A stretch of DNA of 64,000 nt, from NCBI GenBank assembly GCA_937957915.1, contig CALGNZ010000022.1, positions 33,501 to 97,500 of the forward strand, read 5' to 3'. Source of the stretch: an uncultured Granulosicoccaceae bacterium (GTDB lineage Bacteria; Pseudomonadota; Gammaproteobacteria; Granulosicoccales; Granulosicoccaceae). Below the pieces are notes generated by a model that saw nothing but the letters and a program-made list of their open reading frames with translations, was not told where the DNA came from and did not search any database. Shown here piece by piece: positions 35,098 through 43,792 of this stretch (position 1 is its first letter; the number at the start of each line of letters is the position of its first letter). The position numbers and the translations under genes are program-made.

Positions 35098-35455
35098 ATA
35101 GCTAGTTACTTGTTCACTCAGAGTGGGCGTCAGTAAGATCCATCAAAACGATGTTGGACCGCCATTTAAATCAATGTTCATCATGTAAGCCGCCAGGGCC
35201 GCAGATGTGTCTGCCAACGATATGCCACATTTAATCGCCAGCAATGTGCAGAGGAATGGCAGTCGGACTGTCCGATCGGTTACACGTTCAATCATAACCT
35301 CGTTCGCGTACGTACCGACAAACGATTTTCCAAAACTGATTACACTGCGCGCAAACAGCGCGCCATTCCATCCGTCGCGACACAGTGTTCACCACTGTGC
35401 CAATCGATTTGTGTGAAACCGTCTTTAATAAACTGAATCGGTTCGCGTAGAGCCT
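35098..35455. other. Gap between gspD and gspE
   Basis: 358 bp without a supported gene, unusually long for a gsp operon. It contains a perfect hairpin, CACAGTG-TTCAC-CACTGTG, at 35381-35399 and a GC-rich one (GCGCG / CGCGC) near 35347-35362. These lie just after the gspD stop and could attenuate the transcript; gspE-F may have its own promoter here. Confidence 0.45.
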
Positions 35456-38400
35456 TTAGTACCTGGGTACTCTGGTTGGTTCACCGTTGTTCGCTGACAA
35501 TGCACCCGGCAATGGCAGTATGGGGCCCCCAAGCTGTACAGAACCTAAACTTCCTAATGGACTTTCGTTGGCAATGTGAGCGGTGGCGTCTACCACTGTA
35601 ATCGACACTATTTCCACCTCGGGTTGAAAAGTGTCTTCGTCGGACGTAGACACTGAGTTATTGATGCCGAGTTGCCATATATTCGCCATAGCAATCAAAT
35701 CTCTAGCCTCTACGTCGCCGGATTCAGACTCTGAGGCAGCCGTGGTGGTCACAGAGGAATCAGGCAATTTCGGGATAGCCGATATAATCTCGGCCTGGTC
35801 CATTAAGTCAGCGACCGATGTTTCCCCTGATGCCATATCCGAATTCAAAGACGTAACAAATGTGGCTTCCAACTGCGTATTCGTGTTGGTTGCCAGAGCT
35901 TCATCGGCCGTATCAACTGTGGCGGAAACCAAGTCTGCGTTATCAGTCACTGGCGCATTTGTCTCTTTGTGGGCATCAGCGACGACCGGCTCGGATGCAA
36001 TAATGGTCGCCAGGTCGGCGCCATCAGTTTCCGCTAATGCCGACTCCTCAGTCCCTGCAGCTTGCGAGTTGTTATCAGCAGCCACCTGATCGGTAAGCTC
36101 ATTGCCTGTTGTGGCGTCGTCAACATCCGGTGCAGGTGCCACTGCCGATACAGTTAGTGCCTGCGCTTCTGTGCCGTTGTTGTGGCTATCCACCCGACCA
36201 ATCAGCGCCGCTGCAGTCCGGTCCTGCATTGCCGGTGTTTCTGCTACTTTAGTTGCTGATTGTGCTGCCGGTAGCGGTGAAGGCAAAGCTACCTGTGGTA
36301 AGTCAATGTCGGCACTGGTCTCGTTATCAACAGATGTATCAACCGACTTCCTGGCAAGAATTCCAGCCAGATTATCAATGTCCCGAGTGGTTGCCACCGG
36401 GTCTGTAGAGATTGCAGGAGAATCGTCGAATCGCGTCAGGGGGCTATCGATGGGTTGCCCCTTAAAGAACAGGCGAAGCTCAGGTAACAAGTCGTCTTCC
36501 CTGCGAATATTATTGTCTTTCTCCTGTCGATACAGTGTTTGTTGTGATCGTAAGAAGTTGTACTTCGAGTTGCTGAACTGAGTGGCCGATTCGCCATCGC
36601 GCATGATACGAGGGTGTAAAAATATCATTAAGTTCTGTTTACTTTTCTGCGTACTTCGATAGCGGAACAGTCTGCCGATAAACGGGATATCTCCCAGCAA
36701 CGGCACTTTTTCTTCGACATCCTGAATCTGATCATCAATCAGTCCGCCGAGCACAATGGTCTGGCCATCTTCTACCAGTACAGTGGTTTTAATGGAGCGT
36801 TTGCTGGTAGTGATATCCGATGCGCCAGTTAGTGCGGTGGTGTTGACCCCCGACACTTCCTGCTCAAGTTCCATTTTTATACTGTTGCCGTCGTTGATTT
36901 GCGGTTTTACTTTCAGCGTTAAGCCAATGTCTTGTCGCTCAATTGTCTGAAACGGGTTGTTGTTGTTCGCCGATAGCTGTGTGCCGGTGACGAACGGTAC
37001 GTTCTGGCCTACAACAATCTCTGCTTCTTCGTTGTCGAGAGTCATCAGGCTCGGCGTTGACAGAATGTTGTTGTCAGCATCAGATGCAATTGCGCGCACT
37101 AAAAATCCGAAATCTATCTCTCCTGAACCGAACTGTCCCAGCGCGAGAGATACACCGTTGCCGAGTGATGACGGTGGCGTTCGCGTGCTCAAGGCACCCG
37201 CGATATTAAGCGCCCCACTGGTGGCATCACCCAGATTTGAAAAGCCTGCCGGCACACCTTTGTCAGACCCGTCGAGCAAGAAGTTGATACCGAATTCGCG
37301 TGTGTTGTCTTCGGTGATCTCGGCAATAACGGCTTCAACAAGGACCTGCGCCCTGCGAATATCCAGCTGTCGTATGACAGCCAGTATGTTTTGCATTTCA
37401 TCTGGTGGTGCAGTGATGATCAGAGCATTTGTGTTTGGGTCGGCTTGAATATCGACATTAGATTCACCGCTGTCAGCAGCAGACCTTGCTCGAACAGAAT
37501 TATTGTTCTGGTTTACAATCTGAGCGGCTGCATTTGGTGTATTGCCGGTATTCGCAGGTTGCTGGACAACCGGAGTTGGTTGAAGAGTGGTACCGGTACC
37601 CCCGTCAGTGGAAGCGCTGGTGCCAACTTTGGCCTGGCCCTGAGAGACACCCTGCAGTATGTTCACCATGTCTTCTGCATTGGCAAATCGTAAGTACACA
37701 ACTCGTGTGTTGCCGCCTGATTCAATTGGTGTATCTAAATGTGCAATCAAGCCGCGCATTCTGACACGCACAGCTCTGTCGCCGCTGATCAGCACACTAT
37801 TGGTTCTTTCATCGGCCACCATCTGGGTTGCGCCGGGTCCCTGAGGACCACCCAGGTTGTTACGCTGCAGCGATGTCAGGGTACGTACAATCTCGCTGGC
37901 AGCAGCATGGTTGAGTCGAACCACTTCAATTTCTTCGTTATCAGGCTTGTCGATACGCCGGATAATTTCCATCAATCTTTGAATATTCGAAGAGCGATCA
38001 GTGATAATCAGCGAATTTGTCGCAGCGTATGCTGCCAGATGACCCTGTTGTGGGACCATCGGCCGCAGAATCGGTACTAACTGAGCCGCCGGCACGTTGA
38101 TTACCGCGACCACTTGCGTCACAAGCTGATCGCTGGAGTCCGCGTCGTCGCCAAGGATCGGGACTGGTCCCTGCTTGGCAGTTACGTCCGGAACGATTTT
38201 GATCAAATCTCCGGCTGGAACGGCTGAGTAGCCGTGCACCTGCAACACAGACAAAAATACTTCGTACAATCCGTCGGCGCCGACCGGATCGGTAGAAATA
38301 ACGGTGACTTTTGCTTTTACACGTGGGTCAACAACGAAGTTTTTCCCTGTCTGCTTTGATACGGTTGATATCAGCGAGTGAATATCCGTATTTTTGAGAT

Positions 38401-38521
38401 TCAGAGTGAAGGTGTTATCGGGGTTTTGATCTTGTGAAAAGCCACTGTTGCATAATAGTAACAGTGCGCAAGATACTCCGGTAACCGTTCGTTTTAAACG
38501 AAAATTATTATTATTTTTCAA
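35456..38521 (-). CDS. gspD: Type II secretion secretin GspD with very long C-terminal extension
   Basis: The outer-membrane secretin channel. A signal peptide ends near GFSQDQ; the N0 domain (FTLNLKNTDIHSLISTVSKQTGKNFVVD) and the N1-N3 ring domains (IVPILRPMVPQQGHLAAYAATNSLIITD; VVYLRFANAEDMVNILQGV) follow. The secretin core runs to about residue 640 (VPFVTGTQLS; ILVEDGQTIVLGGLIDD; VPLLGDIPFIGRLFRY; LMIFLHPRIMRD). Known GspD proteins end at 650-710 residues, but this one continues to 1021 with about 320 residues rich in Ala, Asp, Thr, Val and Ser. That tail has no recognisable fold. No gspS pilotin gene is seen. Confidence 0.95.
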   Translation of the reverse strand: MKNNNNFRLKRTVTGVSCALLLLCNSGFSQDQNPDNTFTLNLKNTDIHSLISTVSKQTGKNFVVDPRVKAKVTVISTDPVGADGLYEVFLSVLQVHGYSAVPAGDLIKIVPDVTAKQGPVPILGDDADSSDQLVTQVVAVINVPAAQLVPILRPMVPQQGHLAAYAATNSLIITDRSSNIQRLMEIIRRIDKPDNEEIEVVRLNHAAASEIVRTLTSLQRNNLGGPQGPGATQMVADERTNSVLISGDRAVRVRMRGLIAHLDTPIESGGNTRVVYLRFANAEDMVNILQGVSQGQAKVGTSASTDGGTGTTLQPTPVVQQPANTGNTPNAAAQIVNQNNNSVRARSAADSGESNVDIQADPNTNALIITAPPDEMQNILAVIRQLDIRRAQVLVEAVIAEITEDNTREFGINFLLDGSDKGVPAGFSNLGDATSGALNIAGALSTRTPPSSLGNGVSLALGQFGSGEIDFGFLVRAIASDADNNILSTPSLMTLDNEEAEIVVGQNVPFVTGTQLSANNNNPFQTIERQDIGLTLKVKPQINDGNSIKMELEQEVSGVNTTALTGASDITTSKRSIKTTVLVEDGQTIVLGGLIDDQIQDVEEKVPLLGDIPFIGRLFRYRSTQKSKQNLMIFLHPRIMRDGESATQFSNSKYNFLRSQQTLYRQEKDNNIRREDDLLPELRLFFKGQPIDSPLTRFDDSPAISTDPVATTRDIDNLAGILARKSVDTSVDNETSADIDLPQVALPSPLPAAQSATKVAETPAMQDRTAAALIGRVDSHNNGTEAQALTVSAVAPAPDVDDATTGNELTDQVAADNNSQAAGTEESALAETDGADLATIIASEPVVADAHKETNAPVTDNADLVSATVDTADEALATNTNTQLEATFVTSLNSDMASGETSVADLMDQAEIISAIPKLPDSSVTTTAASESESGDVEARDLIAMANIWQLGINNSVSTSDEDTFQPEVEIVSITVVDATAHIANESPLGSLGSVQLGGPILPLPGALSANNGEPTRVPRY

Positions 38522-38623
38522 GACTTTACTCTATCGCTTAGACGATTTACTGGGTGCAAATATCCATGTATATGTGATATTAACGCATGAATATGTCTAA
38601 GTTGTAAAGATTTTATTGCAGTT

Positions 38624-39502
38624 TTATTCTAGCGGGATATTGATAGGGAGCTCCACGCCGTCTCGCAGGATCGTCAAATCAACGGAACTGGCTTTGACCA
38701 GCTTACGCAGTGCGCGGATGCCGTTTTTTTGATTGGCGAGAGCAATACCATTTACCCGAGTCACGACGTCGCCAGCGAATACTCCGTAGGTTTCCAGCAG
38801 CGCACCACCCTGCTTGGGGGTAAGGCGATAGCCAAGGATGCGGCCATTTTCGCGGTACGGTACGGCACTTACCAGTTTGTTTAACATGGCCGGGTTGCGT
38901 GCGAGGGTATCGCGAATTTCTTTGGGAGATTCGGGTAGTTCAACCTGACCGTCACCATTACCGCCTTGCGTACTATTTGCAGTGGGCAGATTTCCAGTTG
39001 GCAGATTGCTAACGCCGACATTGCTGCCAGTTGAGGCGACTTTCTCGGGTAGTTTGAGGGTTTCCCTTTGTCCGCCGTTGTTGATGAGCACTTCGGTTTT
39101 TCGAACCTCGGCGAGAGAGGCGCCGCCGATAATTGTTTCCCCAACGCGAAAAACCTCTTCCGGTTTACCGTTCGCGCTGATTATTGCCAGTGCATTGTCG
39201 GCGGGTTCAGCAGAATAGATTCCAAGCAGCTTAAGGTTAAGGTTGGTTTCCTTCTCGACAGGAGTTCGTTTTATGGCCGTTTTTGGTTTGTTGCCAGCTA
39301 TTCCGAATATGTGCTGTCGGGCAGCGTCGTTTGCCATTTCAACCGTTGAGGGCGTGCTAACAGCAGGAACCTCGACCGACTTATCGACGCTGGCTGTGGC
39401 AATAGAAGTATCTACAGGCACAAAACGTAACGCGATCGTGGCCGCCACGTAGCCAATTACTACAATCAGAATCCGGCTGACCCAATTTGCAACTCTTGTC
39501 AT
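38624..39502 (-). CDS. gspC: Type II secretion inner-membrane protein GspC
   Basis: A bitopic protein linking the inner-membrane platform to the secretin. It has a short N-tail, TM at about residues 10-28, a Ser/Thr/Val linker, then the homology region (LNLKLLGIYSAEPADNALAIISANGKPEEVFRVGETI) that contacts GspD N0. A C-terminal PDZ domain follows at about residues 205-290 (GYRLTPKQGGALLETYGVFAGDVVTRVNGIAL). 292 residues. GGAG lies 9 nt before the ATG. It is first in the minus-strand set gspC-D-E-F and has 102 bp to gspD. Confidence 0.93.
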   Translation of the reverse strand: MTRVANWVSRILIVVIGYVAATIALRFVPVDTSIATASVDKSVEVPAVSTPSTVEMANDAARQHIFGIAGNKPKTAIKRTPVEKETNLNLKLLGIYSAEPADNALAIISANGKPEEVFRVGETIIGGASLAEVRKTEVLINNGGQRETLKLPEKVASTGSNVGVSNLPTGNLPTANSTQGGNGDGQVELPESPKEIRDTLARNPAMLNKLVSAVPYRENGRILGYRLTPKQGGALLETYGVFAGDVVTRVNGIALANQKNGIRALRKLVKASSVDLTILRDGVELPINIPLE

Positions 39503-39924
39503 TGGTACATTCTCCAGTTGGCGTCCAATCGTGTGTCCCCGGGCAAAGCAATGTTATCTAAGATGATCAGTTTACAGAGATCTTATGGGCAAGCGCTCAC
39601 GAAATCACTGACAATTTTGTACAGTGAAGCAATGGGCGACGGAAAGCTCAGTCGGGCGTGCAACCTATTTGTGGTTGGTGTCGACCACGTAGCGGGTGCC
39701 GATCGGTCGTTGTTGGCTCTCGGTTGAACCGGAGTTTATTGTCACCGTCGCCAGAGGCAAGCGCACGGTTATGTTGAAGGTTATCGATATGGTTGTCGCT
39801 GAAGACCGGAAACAGTCCGGCCAGGCGACGAATGGAAATCACATTCGTTGATGTTTCGGGGGATGTGCCCGCATAAAGCGGGCACATCATCGACAATTCC
39901 CTGTCAGTCTTTAAGCTCGTGCAA
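39503..39924. promoter_or_regulatory. Promoter region of gspC and end of the HU-like gene
   Basis: About 420 bp between two minus-strand genes. The strong hairpin at 39862-39888 sits at the HU-gene side. The part near 39503-39600 should carry the gspC promoter; I see no convincing -35/-10 pair. No gene is supported. Confidence 0.4.
39862..39888 (-). terminator. Strong hairpin after the HU-like gene
   Basis: A perfect 11-bp stem, GATGTGCCCGC / GCGGGCACATC, with a 5-nt loop, 36 nt after the HU-like stop codon. No U-run follows on the minus strand, so it may act with Rho or as an RNA-stabilising end. Confidence 0.65.
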
Positions 39925-40344
39925 TCAGACCATTTCTTTCAGTGACTTCAGAGGCGCGATCTTCACGACCTTTCGAGCTGGCTTCGCCTTGAACATCATT
40001 TCTTCGCCCGTGAAAGGATTGATACCTTTGCGCGCTTTTGTTTTTGGCTTCACGTTGACCTTGATTTTCATCAATCCAGGTAAGTTAAAAGTTCCTGGTC
40101 CACGTGAACCGATATTTTTACCGATCAATGCGGTCAATGACTCGAGGACTGCCGCAACTTCCTTCTTGCCAAGTTCTGTGTCCTCGGCAATGTGCGCAAG
40201 GATCTCAGATTTTGTCGGTGGCTTCTTGCCTGCCGCTGCTACTTTTTTCTTCGCAACTTTTTTACGGCTAACGACTTTTTTCTTGCCGGTTACTTTCTTT
40301 TTACCTACAGCCTTCTTTTTTGCAGCTGCCTTTTTCTTCGCCAT
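39925..40344 (-). CDS. HU-family DNA-binding protein with lysine-rich N-tail
   Basis: 139 residues. The first ~45 are Lys/Ala/Val repeats (AKKKAAAKKK, GKKKVTGKKK) like the C-tail of histone H1. The rest is an HU/IHF-type domain (PTKSEILAHIAEDTELGKKEVAAVLESLTALIGKNI; GPGTFNLPGLMKIKVNVKPKTKARKGINPFTGEEMMFKAKPARKVVKI), where the NPFTGE loop corresponds to the DNA-intercalating arm. It likely compacts DNA. Similar Lys-tailed HU proteins are known in several gammaproteobacteria and in Deinococcus. Transcribed alone with a hairpin after it. Confidence 0.93.
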   Translation of the reverse strand: MAKKKAAAKKKAVGKKKVTGKKKVVSRKKVAKKKVAAAGKKPPTKSEILAHIAEDTELGKKEVAAVLESLTALIGKNIGSRGPGTFNLPGLMKIKVNVKPKTKARKGINPFTGEEMMFKAKPARKVVKIAPLKSLKEMV

Positions 40345-41012
40345 GTTCGTAAACCTGTAATTAATTTATGCGGTTGTCACCAGCAAAAACATCGTGCGCG
40401 GCAGGCGTGTTCAAAATTCGTAAGAACGCTGCCTGACAAGGTTGGCAAGGATGTGGAGTACTGGCTGACTGATTGACCGTTGTGGTCATCGTGTGCGTTA
40501 GCGCGTGGCGGATAATACATCATCTCGAACAGATTCCAACCCAAAAATACCGGAAAAAACAGGGTTTTCTTAAGTGAAAATTTCTAGTTTTACGGTTTTT
40601 TACTTTAAAAATAGGGAAATTGAAGAGAGAGCGGGCCAGTTGTGTCTGGAAATAGCTTAAAAACGGCATTTTTCAGGGTTTTTGCCGTGTATTTTGTTGA
40701 TGATGACGCGAGTCGGTGAATCAGTAAAACCGGTAACGTTAACGAACTGCAATAATTCAGAACGGTGATCACAAAGGAAAACCTGCTGGAATTGCAGGTT
40801 TTTTGGCTGTTTTGCGTTATCTACGGGCTCGCTGCGTGCACTCTCGTTGGTGTAGCCAGTGCTGTGATGCGGAGGCGCGTTGTGGTGCGGCCAGCAGATT
40901 TATACTGATCGAGGAGCCTGCGTGGCAGAACTTCCACTATTGCGAACCGGGTAATGAATGGCACATGTCCCGGATGTTTTCTCTAAGTCATAGCCGTGCG
41001 ACTGCCTGCCTG
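40345..41012. other. AT-rich intergenic region with a terminator
   Basis: About 670 bp between the HU-like gene and yggT, both on the minus strand. The part around 40540-40700 is AT-rich with A- and T-runs and probably includes the HU promoter. The hairpin at 40778-40804 lies within it. No protein gene is supported; a small RNA on the plus strand ending at that hairpin cannot be excluded. Confidence 0.4.
40778..40804. terminator. Rho-independent terminator, works on both strands
   Basis: Stem AAAACCTGC / GCAGGTTTT with a 7-nt loop and T-runs on both sides. On the minus strand it would end the yggS-tal-proC-yggT transcript, 208 nt after yggT. On the plus strand, where the T-run is longer (TTTTTT), no gene precedes it. 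Confidence 0.75.
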
Positions 41013-41576
41013 TCAGCCGCCGAGTAACGGTTGTACGATCACAATTCTTCCCAGTTGCAGTAAAATCAACGCCACCAAAGGTGACAGATCGAAGCCACCG
41101 ATCGGAGGCATAAAACGTTGTACCGGGTTGAGTACCGGTGCGGTAATGCTCCTGAGTAATCCGGAGATCGGGTGTCCGCCAGGTGCGACCCAACTCAGGA
41201 TTACCATCGCAAGAATGGTGTAGATGAACACCATGAATACCAGATCAATCAAACCACCGAATGCCAGTAAAAACGTGCCAGCCCAGCCACCGGCAGAGGC
41301 GCTGCCGAGATTAATCAATTTGATCAGTACGTATTTGAAAAACAGGGTTAAAAAACACAATACCAGCGCAGCAACATCATGGCCGCCGATGCCGGGTATC
41401 ATTTTCCTCAGTGGTTTCAGTAACGGGTCGGAAATTTTTACGACGAATTGTGACAGCGGATTGTAGTAGTCAGCTCTCGTCATTTGCATTAGAAATCGCA
41501 GCATCACCACAAATGCGAAAAGATCGAATATTGTGGTGATCAGGAAATTCAACCCGTTTACGCTAGAGCTACCCAT
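41013..41576 (-). CDS. yggT: YggT family membrane protein
   Basis: A polytopic inner-membrane protein with two YggT repeats, each with hydrophobic segments and a PLLKPLR-type loop: DPLLKPLRKMIPGIGGHDVAALVLCFL in the first half and APVLNPVQRFMPPIGGFDLSPLVALILL in the second. 187 residues. E. coli YggT is linked to osmotic-stress tolerance; the biochemical role is unknown. It overlaps the end of proC by 8 bp and closes the yggS-tal-proC-yggT operon. Confidence 0.93.
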   Translation of the reverse strand: MGSSSVNGLNFLITTIFDLFAFVVMLRFLMQMTRADYYNPLSQFVVKISDPLLKPLRKMIPGIGGHDVAALVLCFLTLFFKYVLIKLINLGSASAGGWAGTFLLAFGGLIDLVFMVFIYTILAMVILSWVAPGGHPISGLLRSITAPVLNPVQRFMPPIGGFDLSPLVALILLQLGRIVIVQPLLGG

Positions 41577-42450
41577 TATTATTTTCTCCTGTTTCTACGC
41601 TCAGGCCGCCCAGTTCTTCACCCAGCTCAGCGGCTCGATCATTTGCAGCTTGCATGGCGCGCTTTACTATTTCGGTAAATTGATCATTGTTGAAACTGTT
41701 CAGCGCCGCCTCAGTTGTCCCAGCCGGTGAAGTAACATTGCGTCTCAGTTGCGCAGGCTCAACATCTCCTTCACTGGCCATTCTTGACGCACCAACAGCG
41801 GTTTGAATGGCAAACTGAGTGGCGAGTTCTTTCGACAGGCCTAACGCGATGGCAGATTCTGTCATCGCCTCCAGCAACAGAAAAAAGTATGCCGGGCCGG
41901 ATCCGGAAAGTGCTGTTATTGCATCTAGTTGCGACTCTTCACTTACCCACGCGATGCTTCCTGCAGCGGATAGTATCTTTTCAGCGTTGGCGCGCTGCGC
42001 CTGGCTGACGGAGTCGTTGGCGAAAAGTCCCGTGGCACCGCATTGCAGTAGTGCCGGTGTGTTGGGCATGCAACGCACCAGTGCTACCTCGTGGTTGCCT
42101 GACCATTTGGTGATATCTGCACAGCGTACACCGGCTGCAATGGAGATAAGCAATTTGCCTTCAAAGCAACCTTTGAGTGAACTGACTACCGTGTGCATTT
42201 GTTGTGGCTTTACGGCAAGTACCACAACGTCGGAGAGCTCTACTGCCTCCTGATTGCTTGTGGCCCCTTGTATTCCGAAGTCGTGTGATAGCTTCTGAAC
42301 GACCTCGGACACCGGGTCTGATACGATGACTTGCGGACCATCAGCCGCCGCGTTGCTTTGAGGCGCATTCTGATCGTTACTGGTACTTCGGACCATGCCC
42401 CCGATCAGGCTGCGAGCCATGTTACCGCCGCCAACAAATGCAATTTTCAC
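41569..42450 (-). CDS. proC: Pyrroline-5-carboxylate reductase
   Basis: Catalyses the last step of proline synthesis, NAD(P)H-dependent reduction of pyrroline-5-carboxylate, in the cytoplasm. N-terminal Rossmann motif FVGGGNMARSLIGGM; VVLAVKPQQM; RCMPNTPAL; and the C-terminal signature ALSGSGPAYFFLLLEAM, then VTSPAGTTEAAL. 293 residues, slightly longer than usual because of an insert after residue 25 (STSNDQNAPQSNAAADG). The gene lies 11 bp after tal and overlaps yggT by 8 bp. Confidence 0.95.
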   Translation of the reverse strand: MKIAFVGGGNMARSLIGGMVRSTSNDQNAPQSNAAADGPQVIVSDPVSEVVQKLSHDFGIQGATSNQEAVELSDVVVLAVKPQQMHTVVSSLKGCFEGKLLISIAAGVRCADITKWSGNHEVALVRCMPNTPALLQCGATGLFANDSVSQAQRANAEKILSAAGSIAWVSEESQLDAITALSGSGPAYFFLLLEAMTESAIALGLSKELATQFAIQTAVGASRMASEGDVEPAQLRRNVTSPAGTTEAALNSFNNDQFTEIVKRAMQAANDRAAELGEELGGLSVETGENNNG

Positions 42451-42461
42451 AGGTATTATTC

Positions 42462-43586
42462 TCAGCTTGAAATTATTTGTTGGCGCTTGTCATTAATTGC
42501 TGTCATTAATCTGTCAAACGCCTCGGCAAAAGATTCGACACCGGCTTTTTCAAGAGACCTGGTAATCTCGTCGAGATTAACCTTGGTTGTCGCCAACATT
42601 TCCAGTTGTTGCAGCGCCTGATCCAGCCCGCTTTCAAGGCGATTCTCAACAACACCGTGATCTCTGAACGCATCCATAGTTTTTGGCGGCACAGTGTTCA
42701 CAGTATCGGGCCCCATGAGTTCCTCGACATAGTAGACATCACTGAAGTCTGGATTTTTGACGCCGGTACTTGCCCAAAGTAGCCTCTGCGGAATGGCGCC
42801 AGCGTCTGCAAGCTTGCTGAATTGCGGGCTCTTAAAAATATTCTGGTAGTAGCTATACGCCACTTTGGCATTGGCGATGGCGATTTTGCCAGTTAGTTGT
42901 TCCGCTATTGCGGAATCGCCTTGTTCCGCTAATTGTGCGTCCACCGCGGCATCAACCCGACTAACGAAAAAGCTGGCAACCGACGCAACTCGGTCAATTG
43001 GCTGGCCTGCATCCAGTCGACGCTGAAGTCCACGCAGATAAGCCTGTACGATCTCCTGATATCTGGACACAGAGAACAGCAATGTCACATTGACGCTGAT
43101 GCCCCTGGCGGTGAGTTCTTCAAATGCAGCAACGCCCTCAACAGTGCCAGGTACCTTAATCATCGCATTGTCGCGACTAACAGCCTCGTGCAATTCAACG
43201 GCTTCAGTAACAGTTGCATCGGTTGCATGCGCCAGCGTTGGGGATACTTCAAGACTAACCATGCCGTCGTCGCCACGGCTGTCGAGGTACACCGGTTTGA
43301 AAATATCGGCGGCGGCGGCGATATCGGTGACTGCAAGTTGTTTGAAAATACCCAATGCGTCAATTGTGCTGTCGGCTTCCAGGATGGTTCGGATCTGTGG
43401 ATCGTACTCATCTGTATTGGCGATAGCCGCTTCGAAAATAGACGGGTTGGAGGTAATGCCGCGAATACCATCTTGCTGAATTAGTTTTTCCAACTCGCCG
43501 TCATTCAACATACTGCGTTGGATAAAATCCAGCCACAGGCTTTGCCCTTCCTTGTGCGCTGCTACTAGTGGATTGATTCCTGACAT
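42462..43586 (-). CDS. tal: Transaldolase
   Basis: A pentose-phosphate pathway enzyme that moves a dihydroxyacetone unit between sugar phosphates. This is the long (~370-residue) class found in actinobacteria, cyanobacteria and tal-pgi fusions rather than E. coli TalB: N-terminal SLWLDFIQRSMLNDGEL, GIRGITSNPSIFEAAI, the Schiff-base Lys in NAMIKVPGT (about residue 143), NVTLLFSVSRY, and ASTGVKNPDFSDVYYVEELMGPDTVNTVPPKT. AGGA lies 8 nt before the ATG. It sits between yggS and proC, where Pseudomonas has no such gene, so it was likely inserted into this conserved operon. Confidence 0.95.
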   Translation of the reverse strand: MSGINPLVAAHKEGQSLWLDFIQRSMLNDGELEKLIQQDGIRGITSNPSIFEAAIANTDEYDPQIRTILEADSTIDALGIFKQLAVTDIAAAADIFKPVYLDSRGDDGMVSLEVSPTLAHATDATVTEAVELHEAVSRDNAMIKVPGTVEGVAAFEELTARGISVNVTLLFSVSRYQEIVQAYLRGLQRRLDAGQPIDRVASVASFFVSRVDAAVDAQLAEQGDSAIAEQLTGKIAIANAKVAYSYYQNIFKSPQFSKLADAGAIPQRLLWASTGVKNPDFSDVYYVEELMGPDTVNTVPPKTMDAFRDHGVVENRLESGLDQALQQLEMLATTKVNLDEITRSLEKAGVESFAEAFDRLMTAINDKRQQIISS

Positions 43587-43792
43587 ATTAATTCCTGAAT
43601 ATAAACAGTTTTTGTGATGACGCGTGCGTCTTCAACATTCTCTAAGATCTCTGGCAGGAGATGATACGGGTTTAAAATTACTGCGGCCAGCGGCCAGGCC
43701 CGCTGTCAATGTGGCAACTTCGACAGGCCGCGGGGTGCATGGCACGTCTCAGTTCACGGGCTGTCAGTTTTTGCGCGGGTCACCTTTGCGTA

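Noticed and set aside
35631..36581. Two long plus-strand frames opposite the gspD tail
   Set aside because: They are antisense shadows of the low-complexity GspD extension; Ser/Ala/Val-rich translation is the mirror of the biased coding strand.
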